Shown here piece after piece: positions 46,888-57,896 of a stretch of 64,000 bases of DNA (the first letter of the stretch is position 1; each line of letters starts with the position of its first letter). The notes beneath the pieces were generated by a model. The model was not told where the DNA came from, ran no database searches, and saw only the letters and a list, made by a program, of their open reading frames with translations. The translations under genes were made by a program, and so were the position numbers. The stretch is taken from assembly GCF_007992095.1 (NCBI RefSeq), contig NZ_BJZP01000010.1, positions 87,264 through 151,263 on the forward strand, in the 5' to 3' direction. This DNA is from Paenirhizobium naphthalenivorans. GTDB taxonomy: Bacteria; Pseudomonadota; Alphaproteobacteria; Rhizobiales; Rhizobiaceae.

Positions 46888-47907
46888 TCAGGCATCGGTT
46901 TCCGCCGCATGTCGGCGGCGCGCGGCAACCGGCGTGATCGCGAACTCCTTGCGGAACTTGCGGATAAAATGGGAAACATTTTCGAAACCTGTCTCCAGCG
47001 CGATGTCGATCAGCGGCTTGTCGGTGAACACCACGAGCCGCCGTGCATGTTCCAGCCTCAGGCGGATATACATGGCAACCGGCGTGGCCCCGAATTCGGT
47101 GCGAAACAACCGCTCCAGCTGACGGCGCGACAGGCCGACAGCGTCGGAAACGTCGTCGATGGAGACCACATCCTCGATATGCTGCTCCATCATGATCAGC
47201 GCCAAGTTGGTGCGCTTGTCGCGCACCGGCGTCGACCCGAGCGGATTGCGCGTCTGCATCTCGCTTGCATCACGACGGCGGGTGATCTGCATGATCTCCA
47301 GCGCATTGCGTTCGGCCGCCTCGCCGACATGGCGACGGATGAGATAGGTGGCGAGATCGGCGACGCTCGACCCGCCGGCGCAGGTGATCCGGCCATTGTC
47401 CTCGACGAACAGGTGTTTCGAGCTTGCGTCGATCAAGGGGAAGCGCGAGCGGAACTCGACATAATGCAACCAGCTGACGCAAGCCGTGCGACCGTCGAGG
47501 AGCCCCGTTTCCGCCAGGATGAAGCTGCCGGTGCAAACCCCGATGATCGGTACGCCGGCGGCAGCGGCCTCGTTCAGAAAGGCGATCGCCTCGCGATCGA
47601 TCGGCTCGGCAACATTGAGCCGGCCGCCCACCACGGCGATGTAATCGAACTGCTTCGGATTGCCCAGCGGCGCGGTCGGCGCTACCTGAATACCGCAGCT
47701 CGAAGTGATGAAATTACGCGTGCTGCCGAGCACCGCCCAATCACAATTGACCCGGCCCGACCGATCCTCGACGTCACTGCCGAGGCGTAGCGCATCGGCA
47801 AACAGCGAGAACGCGCTGAGCGTGAAACTGCGCGCCAGAATGAAACCGATGCGCAGCGCCGGTTTCCCCTTCGGTGGCTTCGTCTTGCTGGCGATTGCCT
47901 GGGTCAT
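46888..47907 (-). CDS. GlxA-type transcriptional regulator (DJ-1/PfpI + AraC HTH)
   Basis: The 339-residue protein has an N-terminal DJ-1/PfpI glutaminase-like domain (about 18-200; GVCTGSFILAETGLLDGR with the Cys of the nucleophile-elbow position) and a C-terminal AraC HTH (about 235-330; VSIDDVSDAVGLSRRQLERLFRTEFG). Members regulate use of choline, carnitine, arginine and similar nitrogen compounds. It is convergent with the amidase gene, with 192 bases between stops that hold no gene, so it may or may not regulate the amidase operon. Confidence 0.88.
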   Translation of the reverse strand: MTQAIASKTKPPKGKPALRIGFILARSFTLSAFSLFADALRLGSDVEDRSGRVNCDWAVLGSTRNFITSSCGIQVAPTAPLGNPKQFDYIAVVGGRLNVAEPIDREAIAFLNEAAAAGVPIIGVCTGSFILAETGLLDGRTACVSWLHYVEFRSRFPLIDASSKHLFVEDNGRITCAGGSSVADLATYLIRRHVGEAAERNALEIMQITRRRDASEMQTRNPLGSTPVRDKRTNLALIMMEQHIEDVVSIDDVSDAVGLSRRQLERLFRTEFGATPVAMYIRLRLEHARRLVVFTDKPLIDIALETGFENVSHFIRKFRKEFAITPVAARRRHAAETDA

Positions 47908-47998
47908 GACCTTGTTGCGGCCTCGGTTTCACTGTCTGACGCAAATAGCAAAGACCGGGCCATATATCCACTGTTCTCAACATGCCCCCAAACGCCGA

Positions 47999-48028
47999 CC
48001 GCCCGGCAGCATGGAGCCAACCGGGCGG
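47999..48028 (-). terminator. Terminator-like hairpin after the third peptide ABC operon
   Basis: CCGCCCGG (47999-48006) pairs with CCGGGCGG (48021-48028) about 30 bases beyond the stop of the last ATPase gene. The following bases on the minus strand are only weakly T-rich. Confidence 0.5.
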
Positions 48029-48058
48029 CCGAAAGGGTATCAGTCCGCGTGTCCGCGA

Positions 48059-48906
<848 letters not shown>

Positions 48907-48910
<4 letters not shown>

Positions 48911-49755
48911 GCGTTCTCTCCTGCTGCCGCGCCCGCCATGAAGTCGGAGACGGTGGTGAGGCGATCGCCTGTGGCGTTCTCCGGCAGGGCCGAAAGCAGC
49001 GCCTTGGTGTAAGCGTTCTTCGGCGCCTCGAACAGCGAGAGCACGTCGGCCTCTTCCATCTTGCGGCCCTTGTACTGCACGATGACGCGGTCCGCGGTCT
49101 CCGCGACGACGCCCATGTCATGGGTGATCATGATGAGACCCATACCGGTCTCGGTCTGCAGCGTCATCAGCAGGTCGAGGATCTGCTTCTGGATCGTCAC
49201 GTCGAGCGCGGTGGTCGGCTCGTCGGCGATCAGGAGCTTCGGATTGCAGGCAATCGCCATGGCGATCATCACGCGTTGGCACTGGCCGCCCGACATCTGG
49301 TGCGGGAAATGGCCGAGCCGCTCGGCCGGATCGGGCAGGCCGACCAGCTTGAACAGTTCGATCGCCCGCTCGCGCCGCGCCTGTCTGCCAAGACCCATGT
49401 GGATGCGCAGGACTTCCTCGATCTGGAAGCCGACGGTGAAGCACGGATTGAGGCTGGCGACCGGCTCCTGGAAGATCATGGCAATGTCCTTGCCGATCAG
49501 CTTGCGCCGCTCGGCGGCCGGAATGCCTTGGATGTCACGCCCCTGGAACAGCATCTTGTCGGCGGTGATCTTCGCCGTCCACGGCAGAAGACCCATGACG
49601 GCAAGCATGGATACCGACTTGCCGGAACCGGATTCGCCGACGATCGCCAGGACTTCGCCGGGTTCAACCGAGAGCGAGACCCCGTCGACGGCCTTGAACC
49701 AGCCGGTGGCCGTCTCGAACTGGACGGTCAGGTTTTCGATTTCGAGAAGCGCCAT
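48907..49755 (-). CDS. Dipeptide-type ABC transporter ATP-binding protein (DppD-like)
   Basis: The 282-residue ATPase has Walker A GESGSGKS near residue 38, signature MSGGQCQRVMIA (Cys in place of Arg after the signature Gln) and Walker B LLIADEPTTALD. The ATG at 49755, behind GAGG, gives the usual start MALLEIENL; a longer frame that overlaps the permease is not used. It starts one base after the permease stop. Confidence 0.9.
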
Positions 49756-49756
49756 G

Positions 49757-50662
49757 TCAGGACCTCTTGAGCTTGGGATCGAGGGCGTCGCGCAAGCCAT
49801 CGCCCATCAGGTTGATGGCGAGAACCGTGATCAGAATGGCGAGCCCCGGGAAGGTGACGACCCACCAGGCCCGCAGGATGAACTCACGCGCCTCAGCAAG
49901 CATCGTACCCCATTCCGGAGCCGGCGGCTGGGCGCCCATGCCGAGAAAGCCGAGCGCGGCCGCATCCAGAATGGCATTGGAGAAGGCCAGCGTCGCCTGG
50001 ACGATCAGCGGCGCCATGCAGTTCGGCAGGATGGTGCGGAACATCAGGCGGAACGGGCCGGCGCCGGCAAGCCGGGCGGCGGTCACATAGTCACGGCTCT
50101 TCTCCGTCATGACGGCGGCACGGGTCAGTCGCACGAAATGCGGCTGCAACGTAAGCGCGATGGCGATCATCCCGTTGGTCAGGCTCGGGCCGAGGATGGC
50201 GACGAGCACCAGCGCCAGAAGCAGCGAGGGGAAAGCCAGGATGATGTCCATCAGCCGCATGATCACGGTGTCGATCCAGCCACGATAATAGCCGGCGATC
50301 AGACCGACCAGAATGCCGCCGGTCAAAGACAGCGTGGTGACGAAGACACCAATGAACAGCGAGTACTGCGCGCCGTAGATCAGGCGCGAAAGGATATCGC
50401 GTCCGACCGGATCGGTGCCGAGCAGATAGCTGGAATTGCCGCCTTCGAGCCAGGACGGCGGAAGCAGGGTCGCTTCGCGATACTGCTCGAACGGCGAATG
50501 CGGCGCAATCAGCGGCGCGAAGACGGCGATCAGCACGAGCGCGACGAAGACGACGAGCCCGATCACCGCACCGCGGTTTTCGGAGAAGTAGAACCAGAAT
50601 TCGGCCAGCATCTGGCGACGCAGCGCCGCGGCGGAGACTGGTGTTTTGGCGGTATCGGCCAT
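49757..50662 (-). CDS. Dipeptide-type ABC transporter permease (DppC-like)
   Basis: The 301-residue inner-membrane protein has a first segment at AVIGLVVFVALVLIAVFAPLIAPH, the LLGTDPVGRDILSRLIYG signature and the EAA loop near ARLAGAGPFRLMFRTILPN. It ends INLMGDGLRDALDPK. It lies 14 bases after the DppB-like gene. Confidence 0.92.
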   Translation of the reverse strand: MADTAKTPVSAAALRRQMLAEFWFYFSENRGAVIGLVVFVALVLIAVFAPLIAPHSPFEQYREATLLPPSWLEGGNSSYLLGTDPVGRDILSRLIYGAQYSLFIGVFVTTLSLTGGILVGLIAGYYRGWIDTVIMRLMDIILAFPSLLLALVLVAILGPSLTNGMIAIALTLQPHFVRLTRAAVMTEKSRDYVTAARLAGAGPFRLMFRTILPNCMAPLIVQATLAFSNAILDAAALGFLGMGAQPPAPEWGTMLAEAREFILRAWWVVTFPGLAILITVLAINLMGDGLRDALDPKLKRS

Positions 50663-50676
50663 GGGATTTTCTCCTT

Positions 50677-51681
50677 CTAGTGGCGGATGCGCGGGTTGAT
50701 CAGGCCGTAGAGCAGATCAACAATGAGATTGACGACCATGATGATGCCGGCGATCAGCAGGAGACCGCCCTGGATCACCGGATAGTCGCGGCGGAAAACA
50801 CTGTCGACCATCCACTTGCCGATACCCGGCCAGGAGAAGATCGTTTCCGTCAGGATCGCACCGGCGAGCATGACGCCGATCTGTAGGCCGATCGTGGTGA
50901 TGACGGGGATCATGGCGTTTCTGAGCGCATGCAGCCCGACGACGCGCAGCGGCGAAAGACCCTTGGCGCGCGCGGTGCGGATATAGTCTTCCGACAGGAC
51001 TTCCAGCATGGCCGAACGCGTCTGGCGGGCGATGACTGCGAGCGGGATTGTCGCCAGCACGATCGATGGCAGCGCCAGATGGCTGAGCGCCGAGACGAAG
51101 GCACCCTTTTGCCCGGACAGCAGCGAGTCGATCAGCATGAATCCGGTGACCGGCGGAAAGAAGAACATCAGCGAGATACGGCCCGAAACCGGCGTCCATT
51201 GCAGGATGCCGGAGAACAGGATCATCAGCAGCAGCCCCCACCAGAAGATCGGCATGGAATAGCCGACGAGGGCGACGCCCATGACCGACTGGTCGAAGAA
51301 GGAGCCGCGCTTGATCGCCGCGATGACGCCGGCGGGAATACCGAGCGCGACGGCGATGATGATGGCACAGAGCGACAGTTCGACCGTCGCCGGAAACAGC
51401 GCCAGGAACTGATCGAGAATGGGCGACTTGGAGACGATCGACGTGCCGAAATCCCCGGTCAGGACACCGCCGAGATAGTCGAAATACTGCACGACGATGG
51501 GTCGGTCGAGACCGAGATGGGCACTGATCTCGGCGTGCCGCTCGGGCGACATCACGCGCTCACCGGACAGCAACGCGACTGGATCGCCCGGCAAAAGCCG
51601 GATGAAGGCGAAGGCGATGACGGAGACCCCGATAAACGTCGGGATCAGAACGGCAATCCGCCGCAAGAGAAAGCCAAACAT
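50677..51681 (-). CDS. Dipeptide-type ABC transporter permease (DppB-like)
   Basis: The 334-residue inner-membrane protein starts MFGFLLRRIAVLIPTFIGVSVIAF and continues IRLLPGDPVALLSGER, LTGDFGTSIVSK and the EAA loop RAKGLSPLRVVGLHALRNAM, all as in DppB. The ATG at 51681 is chosen; a frame 37 codons longer runs into the intergenic region. A strong hairpin lies between it and the upstream binding-protein gene. Confidence 0.92.
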   Translation of the reverse strand: MFGFLLRRIAVLIPTFIGVSVIAFAFIRLLPGDPVALLSGERVMSPERHAEISAHLGLDRPIVVQYFDYLGGVLTGDFGTSIVSKSPILDQFLALFPATVELSLCAIIIAVALGIPAGVIAAIKRGSFFDQSVMGVALVGYSMPIFWWGLLLMILFSGILQWTPVSGRISLMFFFPPVTGFMLIDSLLSGQKGAFVSALSHLALPSIVLATIPLAVIARQTRSAMLEVLSEDYIRTARAKGLSPLRVVGLHALRNAMIPVITTIGLQIGVMLAGAILTETIFSWPGIGKWMVDSVFRRDYPVIQGGLLLIAGIIMVVNLIVDLLYGLINPRIRH

Positions 51682-51812
51682 GATGGACCTGCTGTTGTTA
51701 TTCTTGGAGGTCTGGAGCCGCTGGTCACGCAGCGGACGTATTTTGCCGGATATGACAGCGTCTTTCCGGAGGATCGCGGCGATGCCGCGCATTGACGTTT
51801 GTCCTGACGCAA

Positions 51813-51843
51813 TGCCGCGGGACAGGCAAGCTGTCCCGCGGCA
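51813..51843 (-). terminator. Strong stem-loop between binding-protein and permease genes
   Basis: TGCCGCGGGACAG pairs perfectly with CTGTCCCGCGGCA (13 pairs) around GCAAG. It lies 21 bases after the binding-protein stop and about 130 bases before the permease start. No long T-run follows on the minus strand. Such hairpins usually protect the binding-protein message or stop part of the transcripts. Confidence 0.75.
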
Positions 51844-51863
51844 AAATTGTCAAAGACAGGCCG

Positions 51864-53462
51864 TTACTCGGCGATATCCACGTTTTCGAAGGTGAAGTCG
51901 CCAAGCGGGCTCTGAACGAAGCCCGAGACTTCCTTGCGCATCGGAACGACGGACAGGGAGTGGTCAAGGGTCGCCCAAGGCGCTTCGCGCTTGAACACGA
52001 CCTGGGCATCTTCGTAGAGCTTGGTGCGCTCGGCCTGGTCGGATGTGACCTTGGCCTTCTTCACCAGGGTGTTGAACTCCTCGTTGCACCACTGGGCGCG
52101 GTTGTTGCCACCAATGGCTTCGCAGCCGAGCAACGTGTCGAGGAAGTTGTCCGGGTCGCCGTTGTCGCCGGTCCAGCCGAGCATGACGGCGCCGTCACGA
52201 TCCTTGGCCTTCGAACGGTCGAGGTATTCGGCCCATTCGTAGGAAACGATCTCGACCTTGACGCCGATCTTGGCGAAATCGTCCTGGATGATTTCGGCAG
52301 CGCGGCGGGCGTTCAGCATGTAGGGACGCGAAACCGGCATGGCCCAGACCTTCATCGACAGGTCCTTGACGCCGGCGTCCTCGAGCATCTTCTTGGCGGC
52401 GTCGAGGTCGTAGGTGTCGTCTTCGACCTTGTCATTGTAGGACCACATGGTCGGCGGGATCGGGTTCTTGGCAGGAGCTGCCATGCCCTGGAACACGGCG
52501 TCGATGATCGCCTTCTTGTTGATGGCCTTGTTGAGGGCCTTGCGCACTTCCGGCTTGTCGAACGGGGCCTGGGTCGTGTTGTAGGCGAGGTAGGCGACGT
52601 TCAGGCCTTCCTGTTCCATAACCGTCAGGCTCGGATCAGCCTTCATCGCTTCAACGTCGGCTGCGTTCGGGAACGGCATCAGGTGGCACTCGCCGGCCTT
52701 GAGCTTCTGGTAGCGAACGGCGGCATCAGTGGTGATGGCGAAAACGAGGTCGTCGATCTTCGGTGCGCCACCCCAGTAATCGGCGTTTTTCTTGTAGCGG
52801 ATGACGGCGTCCTGCTGGTAGCCGACGAAGGTGAACGGACCGGTGCCGACCGGCTTCTGGTTCAGCTGTTCCTTCGTTCCGGCCTTCTCGAGGCTGTCGG
52901 CATATTCCTTGGAAAGGATCGAGGCGAACGGCATCGCGAGATTGGCGAGGAACGGTGCTTCAGGCCGGTTGAGCACGAACTTGACGGTCAGGTCATCGAC
53001 CTTCTCGATCGACTTGATCAGTTCCGGGAAGCCCATGCCGGCTGCATATTCCCAAGACGTGCCGGCGACATACTGTGCCCACGGATGATCGGCCTTGATC
53101 TGGCGCTCGAGCGAGAAGATCACGTCATCGGCATTGAGTTCGCGGGTCGGCGTGAAGAAGTCGGTGGTATGGAACTTAACGCCTGGGCGCAGCTTGAAGG
53201 TATATTCCATGCCATCGTCGGAAATGGTCCAGCTTTCAGCAAGACCGGCTTCCGGCTTGGTCGTGCCCGGAACGAATTCGAGCAGACGCGAATAGACCGG
53301 ATGCGCCGAAGCATCGAATGTCGTACCGGCGGTGTACATGCCGGGGTCGAAACCTTCGGGCGAGCCTTCCGCGCAATAAACGAAAGTCTTGGCGCTTGCG
53401 GCGCTGGAAAGGAAAGTGGCCGCCAGCAGAGCTGCTGCGGCAAAACCGAACTTGTACTTCAT
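51864..53462 (-). CDS. Periplasmic dipeptide-type substrate-binding protein (DppA-like)
   Basis: The 532-residue binding protein has a signal peptide (KYKFGFAAAALLAATFLSSAASA) and the family 5 blocks (CAEGSPEGFDPGMYTAGT; LAESWTISDDGMEYTFKLRPGVKFH; GTGPFTFVGYQ). It closely fits DppA of enteric bacteria in length and N-terminal motif. It is the first gene of a minus-strand operon and is followed by a 13-pair hairpin. Dipeptide or haem-type ligands are both known in this group. Confidence 0.92.
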   Translation of the reverse strand: MKYKFGFAAAALLAATFLSSAASAKTFVYCAEGSPEGFDPGMYTAGTTFDASAHPVYSRLLEFVPGTTKPEAGLAESWTISDDGMEYTFKLRPGVKFHTTDFFTPTRELNADDVIFSLERQIKADHPWAQYVAGTSWEYAAGMGFPELIKSIEKVDDLTVKFVLNRPEAPFLANLAMPFASILSKEYADSLEKAGTKEQLNQKPVGTGPFTFVGYQQDAVIRYKKNADYWGGAPKIDDLVFAITTDAAVRYQKLKAGECHLMPFPNAADVEAMKADPSLTVMEQEGLNVAYLAYNTTQAPFDKPEVRKALNKAINKKAIIDAVFQGMAAPAKNPIPPTMWSYNDKVEDDTYDLDAAKKMLEDAGVKDLSMKVWAMPVSRPYMLNARRAAEIIQDDFAKIGVKVEIVSYEWAEYLDRSKAKDRDGAVMLGWTGDNGDPDNFLDTLLGCEAIGGNNRAQWCNEEFNTLVKKAKVTSDQAERTKLYEDAQVVFKREAPWATLDHSLSVVPMRKEVSGFVQSPLGDFTFENVDIAE

Positions 53463-53884
53463 GGCATTCTCCCCTTCGCGTTCTCTCGGCGAGGCCGATG
53501 ACGCTGGTTTCGATCATAAAACGGCGCGCCCCAAAAATCGCGCCATGACTGTCATGCCCGTGACATAAGCCACGAAAGCTGGAGCCCCCGGGCTCGGGCA
53601 AACAGGCACTCGAAGCGCTTGCACACCCCGCCTGAAAGCCGTTCCCAGCGGCACACTCCCTTCGTCTTATCCGTTGTTGCACACTTGTAAAGAGAGATTC
53701 TGCCGCAGTTTCGCTGCATCTTGAACAAGCTTTTGTTATATTGTGGATATCCTCAGAGTTTCGCAGCGCAACAAGAAGATCGGAAAACCGAAAGAAAATC
53801 GAACCTCGGTGACATGACCAGACTGACGACATGGCCCAGCGGCCCACTGCCGGTTCATGCAAGCGTGCCCGACCTGCCGGGACA
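53463..53884. other. Intergenic region upstream of the dppA-like gene
   Basis: There are 422 bases with no supported gene. It should hold the promoter of the minus-strand dipeptide operon. A GGCGCG/CGCGCC inverted repeat (53523-53544) is seen about 60-80 bases before the start. The part from 53690 to 53800 is A/T-rich relative to the rest. No clear promoter hexamers were fixed. Confidence 0.5.
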
Positions 53885-54769
53885 CTAGCCGCCAGCTACC
53901 GCGGCGATCCGCTTGGCCCGGATTTCGCGCCAGACGGTGAAGACGCCGGCACCAACGACGATCAGCGAGCCGATCACGACATTGCTACCGAGTACCTCGC
54001 CGAACAGCAGGACACCGATGAAGCAGGACATCACCAGATGCAGATAGCTGAATGGCTGCACCAGCACTGCGTCGAGATGATCGAGCGCCTTGATCAGGCA
54101 ATAATGACTGACCATCCCGGTGCAGCACAAGGCTGCCATCCACCCCCAATCGGCGCGCGCCATAGGCTCCCAGAAGAACGGACCAACGAAAGTCATCGCC
54201 ACCGCGCCAACCACGCCGATGTAGAAGAAGCTCGTCATTGGAGGATCGTTGCGTGCGACGAGGCGAGTGGCGAGCGCATAGCCCGCCAGCATGAAGGCAT
54301 TCAGGACGGCGAGCAGCAGGACCGGATCGAAGATTCCGGCATCGGGCTTGAGGATGACCAGCACACCAATGAAACCGGCGCCGATCGCCAGCCAGCGCCG
54401 CCATCCGACATGCTCACCGAGCACCGGCACGGAAAGGGCCGCCACCAGCAGCGGCGTCGCGGCGAAGATCGCCTGGGAATGGGCAAGCCCGACCAGCCAG
54501 AAACAGAAGATCGCGGTAGCGATCTGGGTTGCCAGCAGCACGCCGCGAAAGATCTGCAACCACAGCCGGCTCGATTTCACCGCCACCCTGAGCCCACCCG
54601 GCGCGCGCATGGCGAGCGCCACGGCGAACGCGCCGAAGGCCCAGTAGCGGATCATCGTGATCATCACCGGAGAGTAGGTCTGGCCGAGATGCTTGGAAAT
54701 GGCGTCCTGGCTGGCAAAGATCACATAGGTCGCCAGGGCAAAAAGATAGCCCGCTCTGTCCGATTTCAT
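53885..54769 (-). CDS. EamA/DMT superfamily transporter
   Basis: The 294-residue inner-membrane protein has ten predicted helices in two EamA repeats (first from AGYLFALATYVIFASQDAISK, second after AGFIGVLVILKPDAG). The start at 54769 (MKSDRAGY) is the natural N-terminus; the longer frame adds 53 hydrophilic residues and overlaps the gap to the SDR gene. DMT proteins of this kind export metabolites or amino acids; the substrate is not readable. It is 160 bases downstream of the SDR gene on the same strand. Confidence 0.88.
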   Translation of the reverse strand: MKSDRAGYLFALATYVIFASQDAISKHLGQTYSPVMITMIRYWAFGAFAVALAMRAPGGLRVAVKSSRLWLQIFRGVLLATQIATAIFCFWLVGLAHSQAIFAATPLLVAALSVPVLGEHVGWRRWLAIGAGFIGVLVILKPDAGIFDPVLLLAVLNAFMLAGYALATRLVARNDPPMTSFFYIGVVGAVAMTFVGPFFWEPMARADWGWMAALCCTGMVSHYCLIKALDHLDAVLVQPFSYLHLVMSCFIGVLLFGEVLGSNVVIGSLIVVGAGVFTVWREIRAKRIAAVAGG

Positions 54770-54929
54770 GCGCACCTGCGGTCTGTCCCCGTTTTGCCGG
54801 AGGCGACCAGTAGCCGGGGATGCGGTGGAACCGCAACCCCTCAGTTTTGTCGGAGACAGATCAACAGTGTTCCGACCGCGCTCGCAGTTGCCCAAGCGCC
54901 GATCGGATGGCCGAGCCCGCAGGCCCACC

Positions 54930-55697
54930 TCAGCGCGGCTGCATGCGCAAGGCGCCGTCGAGCCGGATCACCTCCCCGTTCAACATACTGTTCTCGCAGA
55001 TGTGCCGCACCAGCGCGGCATATTCCTCCGGCCGCCCGAGACGCGGGGGAAACGGCACGCTCTTACCAAGCGAGTCCTGAACCTCCTGCGGCAGGCCGGC
55101 CAGCATCGGCGTCTCGAAAATACCGGGTGCGATCGCCATGACCCGGATGCCGAAACGCGCAAGTTCACGGGCGATCGGCAGCGTCATCGCCGCGACACCA
55201 CCTTTTGAGGCCGCATAAGCCGCCTGTCCGATCTGCCCCTCGAAAGCGGCGACCGAGGCCGTGCTGACGATCACTCCGCGCTCGCCTTCGACGTCGGGGG
55301 GTTCCCTCTCGATCGCCTCGGCGGCAAGACGGATCATGTTGAACGTGCCGACCAGATTGATGGACACCGCCCGCGCGAAACTGTCGAGCCGATGCGGCCC
55401 TTCGCGACCGAGCACTTTTTCGCCGGGCACGATGCCAGCGCAATTGACCAGTCCGTGCAGGTGGCCGAACGACGAAAGAGCAAGGCTGACGGCGGCAATG
55501 CCGTCATGCTCACTGGTGACATCGGTCCGCTGGAAAAGCGCAGGCGCTCCGAGCGCGCTGGCCACCGCCGAACCGGCTTTATCGTTGACATCGGCGATCA
55601 CAACCCGCGCGCCGGCCGAAACCAGCATCCGCGCCGTCGCGGCCCCGAGCCCGGAGCCGCCTCCCGTCACGATAAAGACCTTGCCATCAATGCGCAT
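54930..55697 (-). CDS. Short-chain dehydrogenase (3-hydroxyacyl-CoA dehydrogenase type 2-like)
   Basis: The 255-residue SDR has the NAD-binding TGGGSGLG motif (11-18), NCAG, the Ser of [12 protein letters not shown] and the Tyr-x3-Lys AAYAASKGG. The pattern [12 protein letters not shown] and [13 protein letters not shown] fits the HSD17B10 / 3-hydroxyacyl-CoA dehydrogenase group. It lies next to a thiolase gene, so the two could act in beta-oxidation or branched-chain acyl-CoA breakdown. Confidence 0.87.
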   Translation of the reverse strand: MRIDGKVFIVTGGGSGLGAATARMLVSAGARVVIADVNDKAGSAVASALGAPALFQRTDVTSEHDGIAAVSLALSSFGHLHGLVNCAGIVPGEKVLGREGPHRLDSFARAVSINLVGTFNMIRLAAEAIEREPPDVEGERGVIVSTASVAAFEGQIGQAAYAASKGGVAAMTLPIARELARFGIRVMAIAPGIFETPMLAGLPQEVQDSLGKSVPFPPRLGRPEEYAALVRHICENSMLNGEVIRLDGALRMQPR

Positions 55698-55770
55698 GAA
55701 CCACTCCTCCCCTGGGTCGATGCTGGAAGCGACAGCCAGACCTTTGGCGGCTGCCGCGCCGGAACCCGGC

Positions 55771-56961
55771 TCAGCCGTGCGCCGGATTCTCGATGATCAC
55801 GGCGATCCCCTGACCGCCGCCGATGCACATGGTGGCCAGACCATAACGGCCGCCGGTCCGCTTCAGTTCATACATCGTCTTGATCAGGATGACGGCACCC
55901 GAAGCGCCGACCGGATGGCCGAGCGCGATCGCGCCGCCATTCGGGTTGACCTTGTCCGCCGGAAAGCCGAGTTGCTGCGAGACGGCGCAGGCCTGCGCCG
56001 CGAAAGCCTCGTTGGATTCGATCACATCGAGATCGGAAACCGTGAGGCCGGCCCGCGAGAGAGCCTGCTGGGTTGCCGGAACAGGGCCAAGCCCCATGAC
56101 CTCCGGCGCAACGCCGCCAAGGCCATAGGCGACGATGCGGGCAAGCGGCTCGACGCCGCGCGCCTTGGCCACGCCCTCTTCCATCAGCACGACCGCGGCG
56201 CCTGCGTCATTGAGGCCGCTGGCATTACCGGCCGTCACGCTGCCGTCTTTGCGGAAGGCCGGACGAAGCTTGGCCATATCCTCGAGCTTGACGTCGGGAC
56301 GGACATGCTCGTCGGTGTCGAAGACGAATTCCTTGCGGCCCTGCTTGACGGTAAGCGGCAGGATCTGCTCGACGAAGCGGCCCTCGGCAATCGCCTCAGC
56401 CGCACGCTTGTGGGATTCGAGGGCGAAGGCATCCTGCGCCGCGCGATCGATGCCGCCGCGCTCGGCGATGTTCTCGGCGGTGATACCCATATGGCCATTG
56501 CCGAACGGATCGGTCAGCGCCCCGATCATCATATCGACAGCAACAGTGTCGCCCATCTTCTGGCCATGGCGCGCCTGGGTCAGCAGATGGCCGGCACGGC
56601 TCATGCTTTCGGCGCCGCCGGCAAGCGTGATGTCGGCATTGCCGAGCATGATCTGCTCGGCGGCGGTGACGATGGCCTGCAAACCTGAGCCGCACAGACG
56701 GTTGAGCGTCAGCGCCGGAACTGTGTCCGGCACGCCGGCCCGGATCGCCGCGACACGGGAAATATACATGTCTTCAGGCGCGGTATGGATGACATTGCCG
56801 AACACCGTTTGACCGATGTCGTCCGCCGATATGCCGGCCCGGGCGATAGCCTCGCGGGCGACGCTGGCGGCGAGATCACAAGGCGAGATCCCGGCAAGGG
56901 AACCGCCGAAGTCGCCGATGGCGGTACGGACGCCCGAGGCGATGACAACTTTTCTGCTCAT
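55771..56961 (-). CDS. Acetyl-CoA acetyltransferase (thiolase, BktB-like)
   Basis: The 396-residue thiolase has the acyl-enzyme Cys90 ([11 protein letters not shown]), the [14 protein letters not shown]is block and the second catalytic Cys379 ([10 protein letters not shown]). The ATG at 56961 gives the usual start [15 protein letters not shown]; the longer frame adds 42 residues that do not fit. It condenses or cleaves acyl-CoA units; together with the SDR next to it a degradative role is likely, and a supply of acetoacetyl-CoA for PHA is also possible. It is 73 bases upstream of the SDR gene on the same strand. Confidence 0.92.
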   Translation of the reverse strand: MSRKVVIASGVRTAIGDFGGSLAGISPCDLAASVAREAIARAGISADDIGQTVFGNVIHTAPEDMYISRVAAIRAGVPDTVPALTLNRLCGSGLQAIVTAAEQIMLGNADITLAGGAESMSRAGHLLTQARHGQKMGDTVAVDMMIGALTDPFGNGHMGITAENIAERGGIDRAAQDAFALESHKRAAEAIAEGRFVEQILPLTVKQGRKEFVFDTDEHVRPDVKLEDMAKLRPAFRKDGSVTAGNASGLNDAGAAVVLMEEGVAKARGVEPLARIVAYGLGGVAPEVMGLGPVPATQQALSRAGLTVSDLDVIESNEAFAAQACAVSQQLGFPADKVNPNGGAIALGHPVGASGAVILIKTMYELKRTGGRYGLATMCIGGGQGIAVIIENPAHG

Positions 56962-57217
56962 GCTACGTTCCTTTTCCCCGCGCCCGACGCCCGGACGCTC
57001 AAACCCTTGTGAGGCGACCCGAAACCGGAAGGCCCCCACCTGGCCTGAGGGCCTACATCCTTCCCGCATCGAACGGCAAGCCCCCAAACCCTGTCATGCG
57101 GCTCGACGCTATCCGTCGCGCCTGCAAATGGCGGGAAAAAATGGCCGCCCGATGGATGCTTCCATATCAAACATGAAATCGGCGCTTTTCGCACCCGCCC
57201 CTTGCCCGCGCGACCCC

Positions 57218-57739
57218 TCACTGCGCCGGCCGGAAAGCCTTGATCCTGGCCGGATCCGTCTCGATCCGCCCGGCGCCGATCAGGTCGAGGCAATAGGGAA
57301 CGGCGGCGAAAATCACATCGAGGCTGAAGCGGATTGAACTTGGCTTGCCCGGCAGATTGATGATCAGCGTCTTGCCACGGGTGCCCGCCGTCTGGCGAGA
57401 CAGGATCGCGGTCGGGGTCTGTTCGAGGCTGGCGCGACGCAACTGTTCGCCAAAGCCCGGAAGCTCCTTGATCAGCACCTCGCGCATTGCCTCCGGCGTC
57501 TCGTCACGCGGCGAAGGGCCGGTCCCGCCAGTGGTGAGGATCAGATCGACGGCGCTCTCGTCGCACAATGCGATCAGCGTATCGCGAACCGAAGCGACAC
57601 CGTCCGGAATGACCCGCTTGACGGTCTCGTAAGGCGAGGTGACCACCTCTTTCAGCCATGCCTCGATCGCCGGACCGCTCAGATCCTCGTATTCCCCGCT
57701 GCTGGCCCGATCCGACACCGTGACGATGGCAATCTGCAT
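57218..57739 (-). CDS. mogA: Molybdopterin adenylyltransferase (MogA/MoaB family)
   Basis: The 173-residue protein has the MoCF-binding fold: N-terminal MQIAIVTVSDRASSGEYED, LILTTGGTGPSPRDETPEA near 80-98 and the Pro-Gly-rich NLPGKPSSIRFSLDVIFAAVPYCLDLI. It activates molybdopterin by adenylation before Mo insertion. The start at 57739 matches the family; an in-frame codon 14 residues earlier adds nothing conserved. It seems to be a single-gene unit; 256 bases without a gene separate it from the thiolase. Confidence 0.9.
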   Translation of the reverse strand: MQIAIVTVSDRASSGEYEDLSGPAIEAWLKEVVTSPYETVKRVIPDGVASVRDTLIALCDESAVDLILTTGGTGPSPRDETPEAMREVLIKELPGFGEQLRRASLEQTPTAILSRQTAGTRGKTLIINLPGKPSSIRFSLDVIFAAVPYCLDLIGAGRIETDPARIKAFRPAQ

Positions 57740-57896
57740 ATTCTCCCCTCCAGAAACCGGCATGGCGCGCGATACCACCAACGATCGCGCGCAATTTCAA
57801 GTGTCCCTGGATTTACACGCAAGCGGCGTGCGCACAAGCCTGCTCAGCCAGATCTCGCGATCCTACCCGCCTGGCTTCGCACGCGTTGGTCTGCTC

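Noticed and set aside
53831..55141. 436-residue plus-strand open frame opposite the DMT and SDR genes
   Set aside because: It is antisense to two well supported genes and has low-complexity His/Arg/Pro content.
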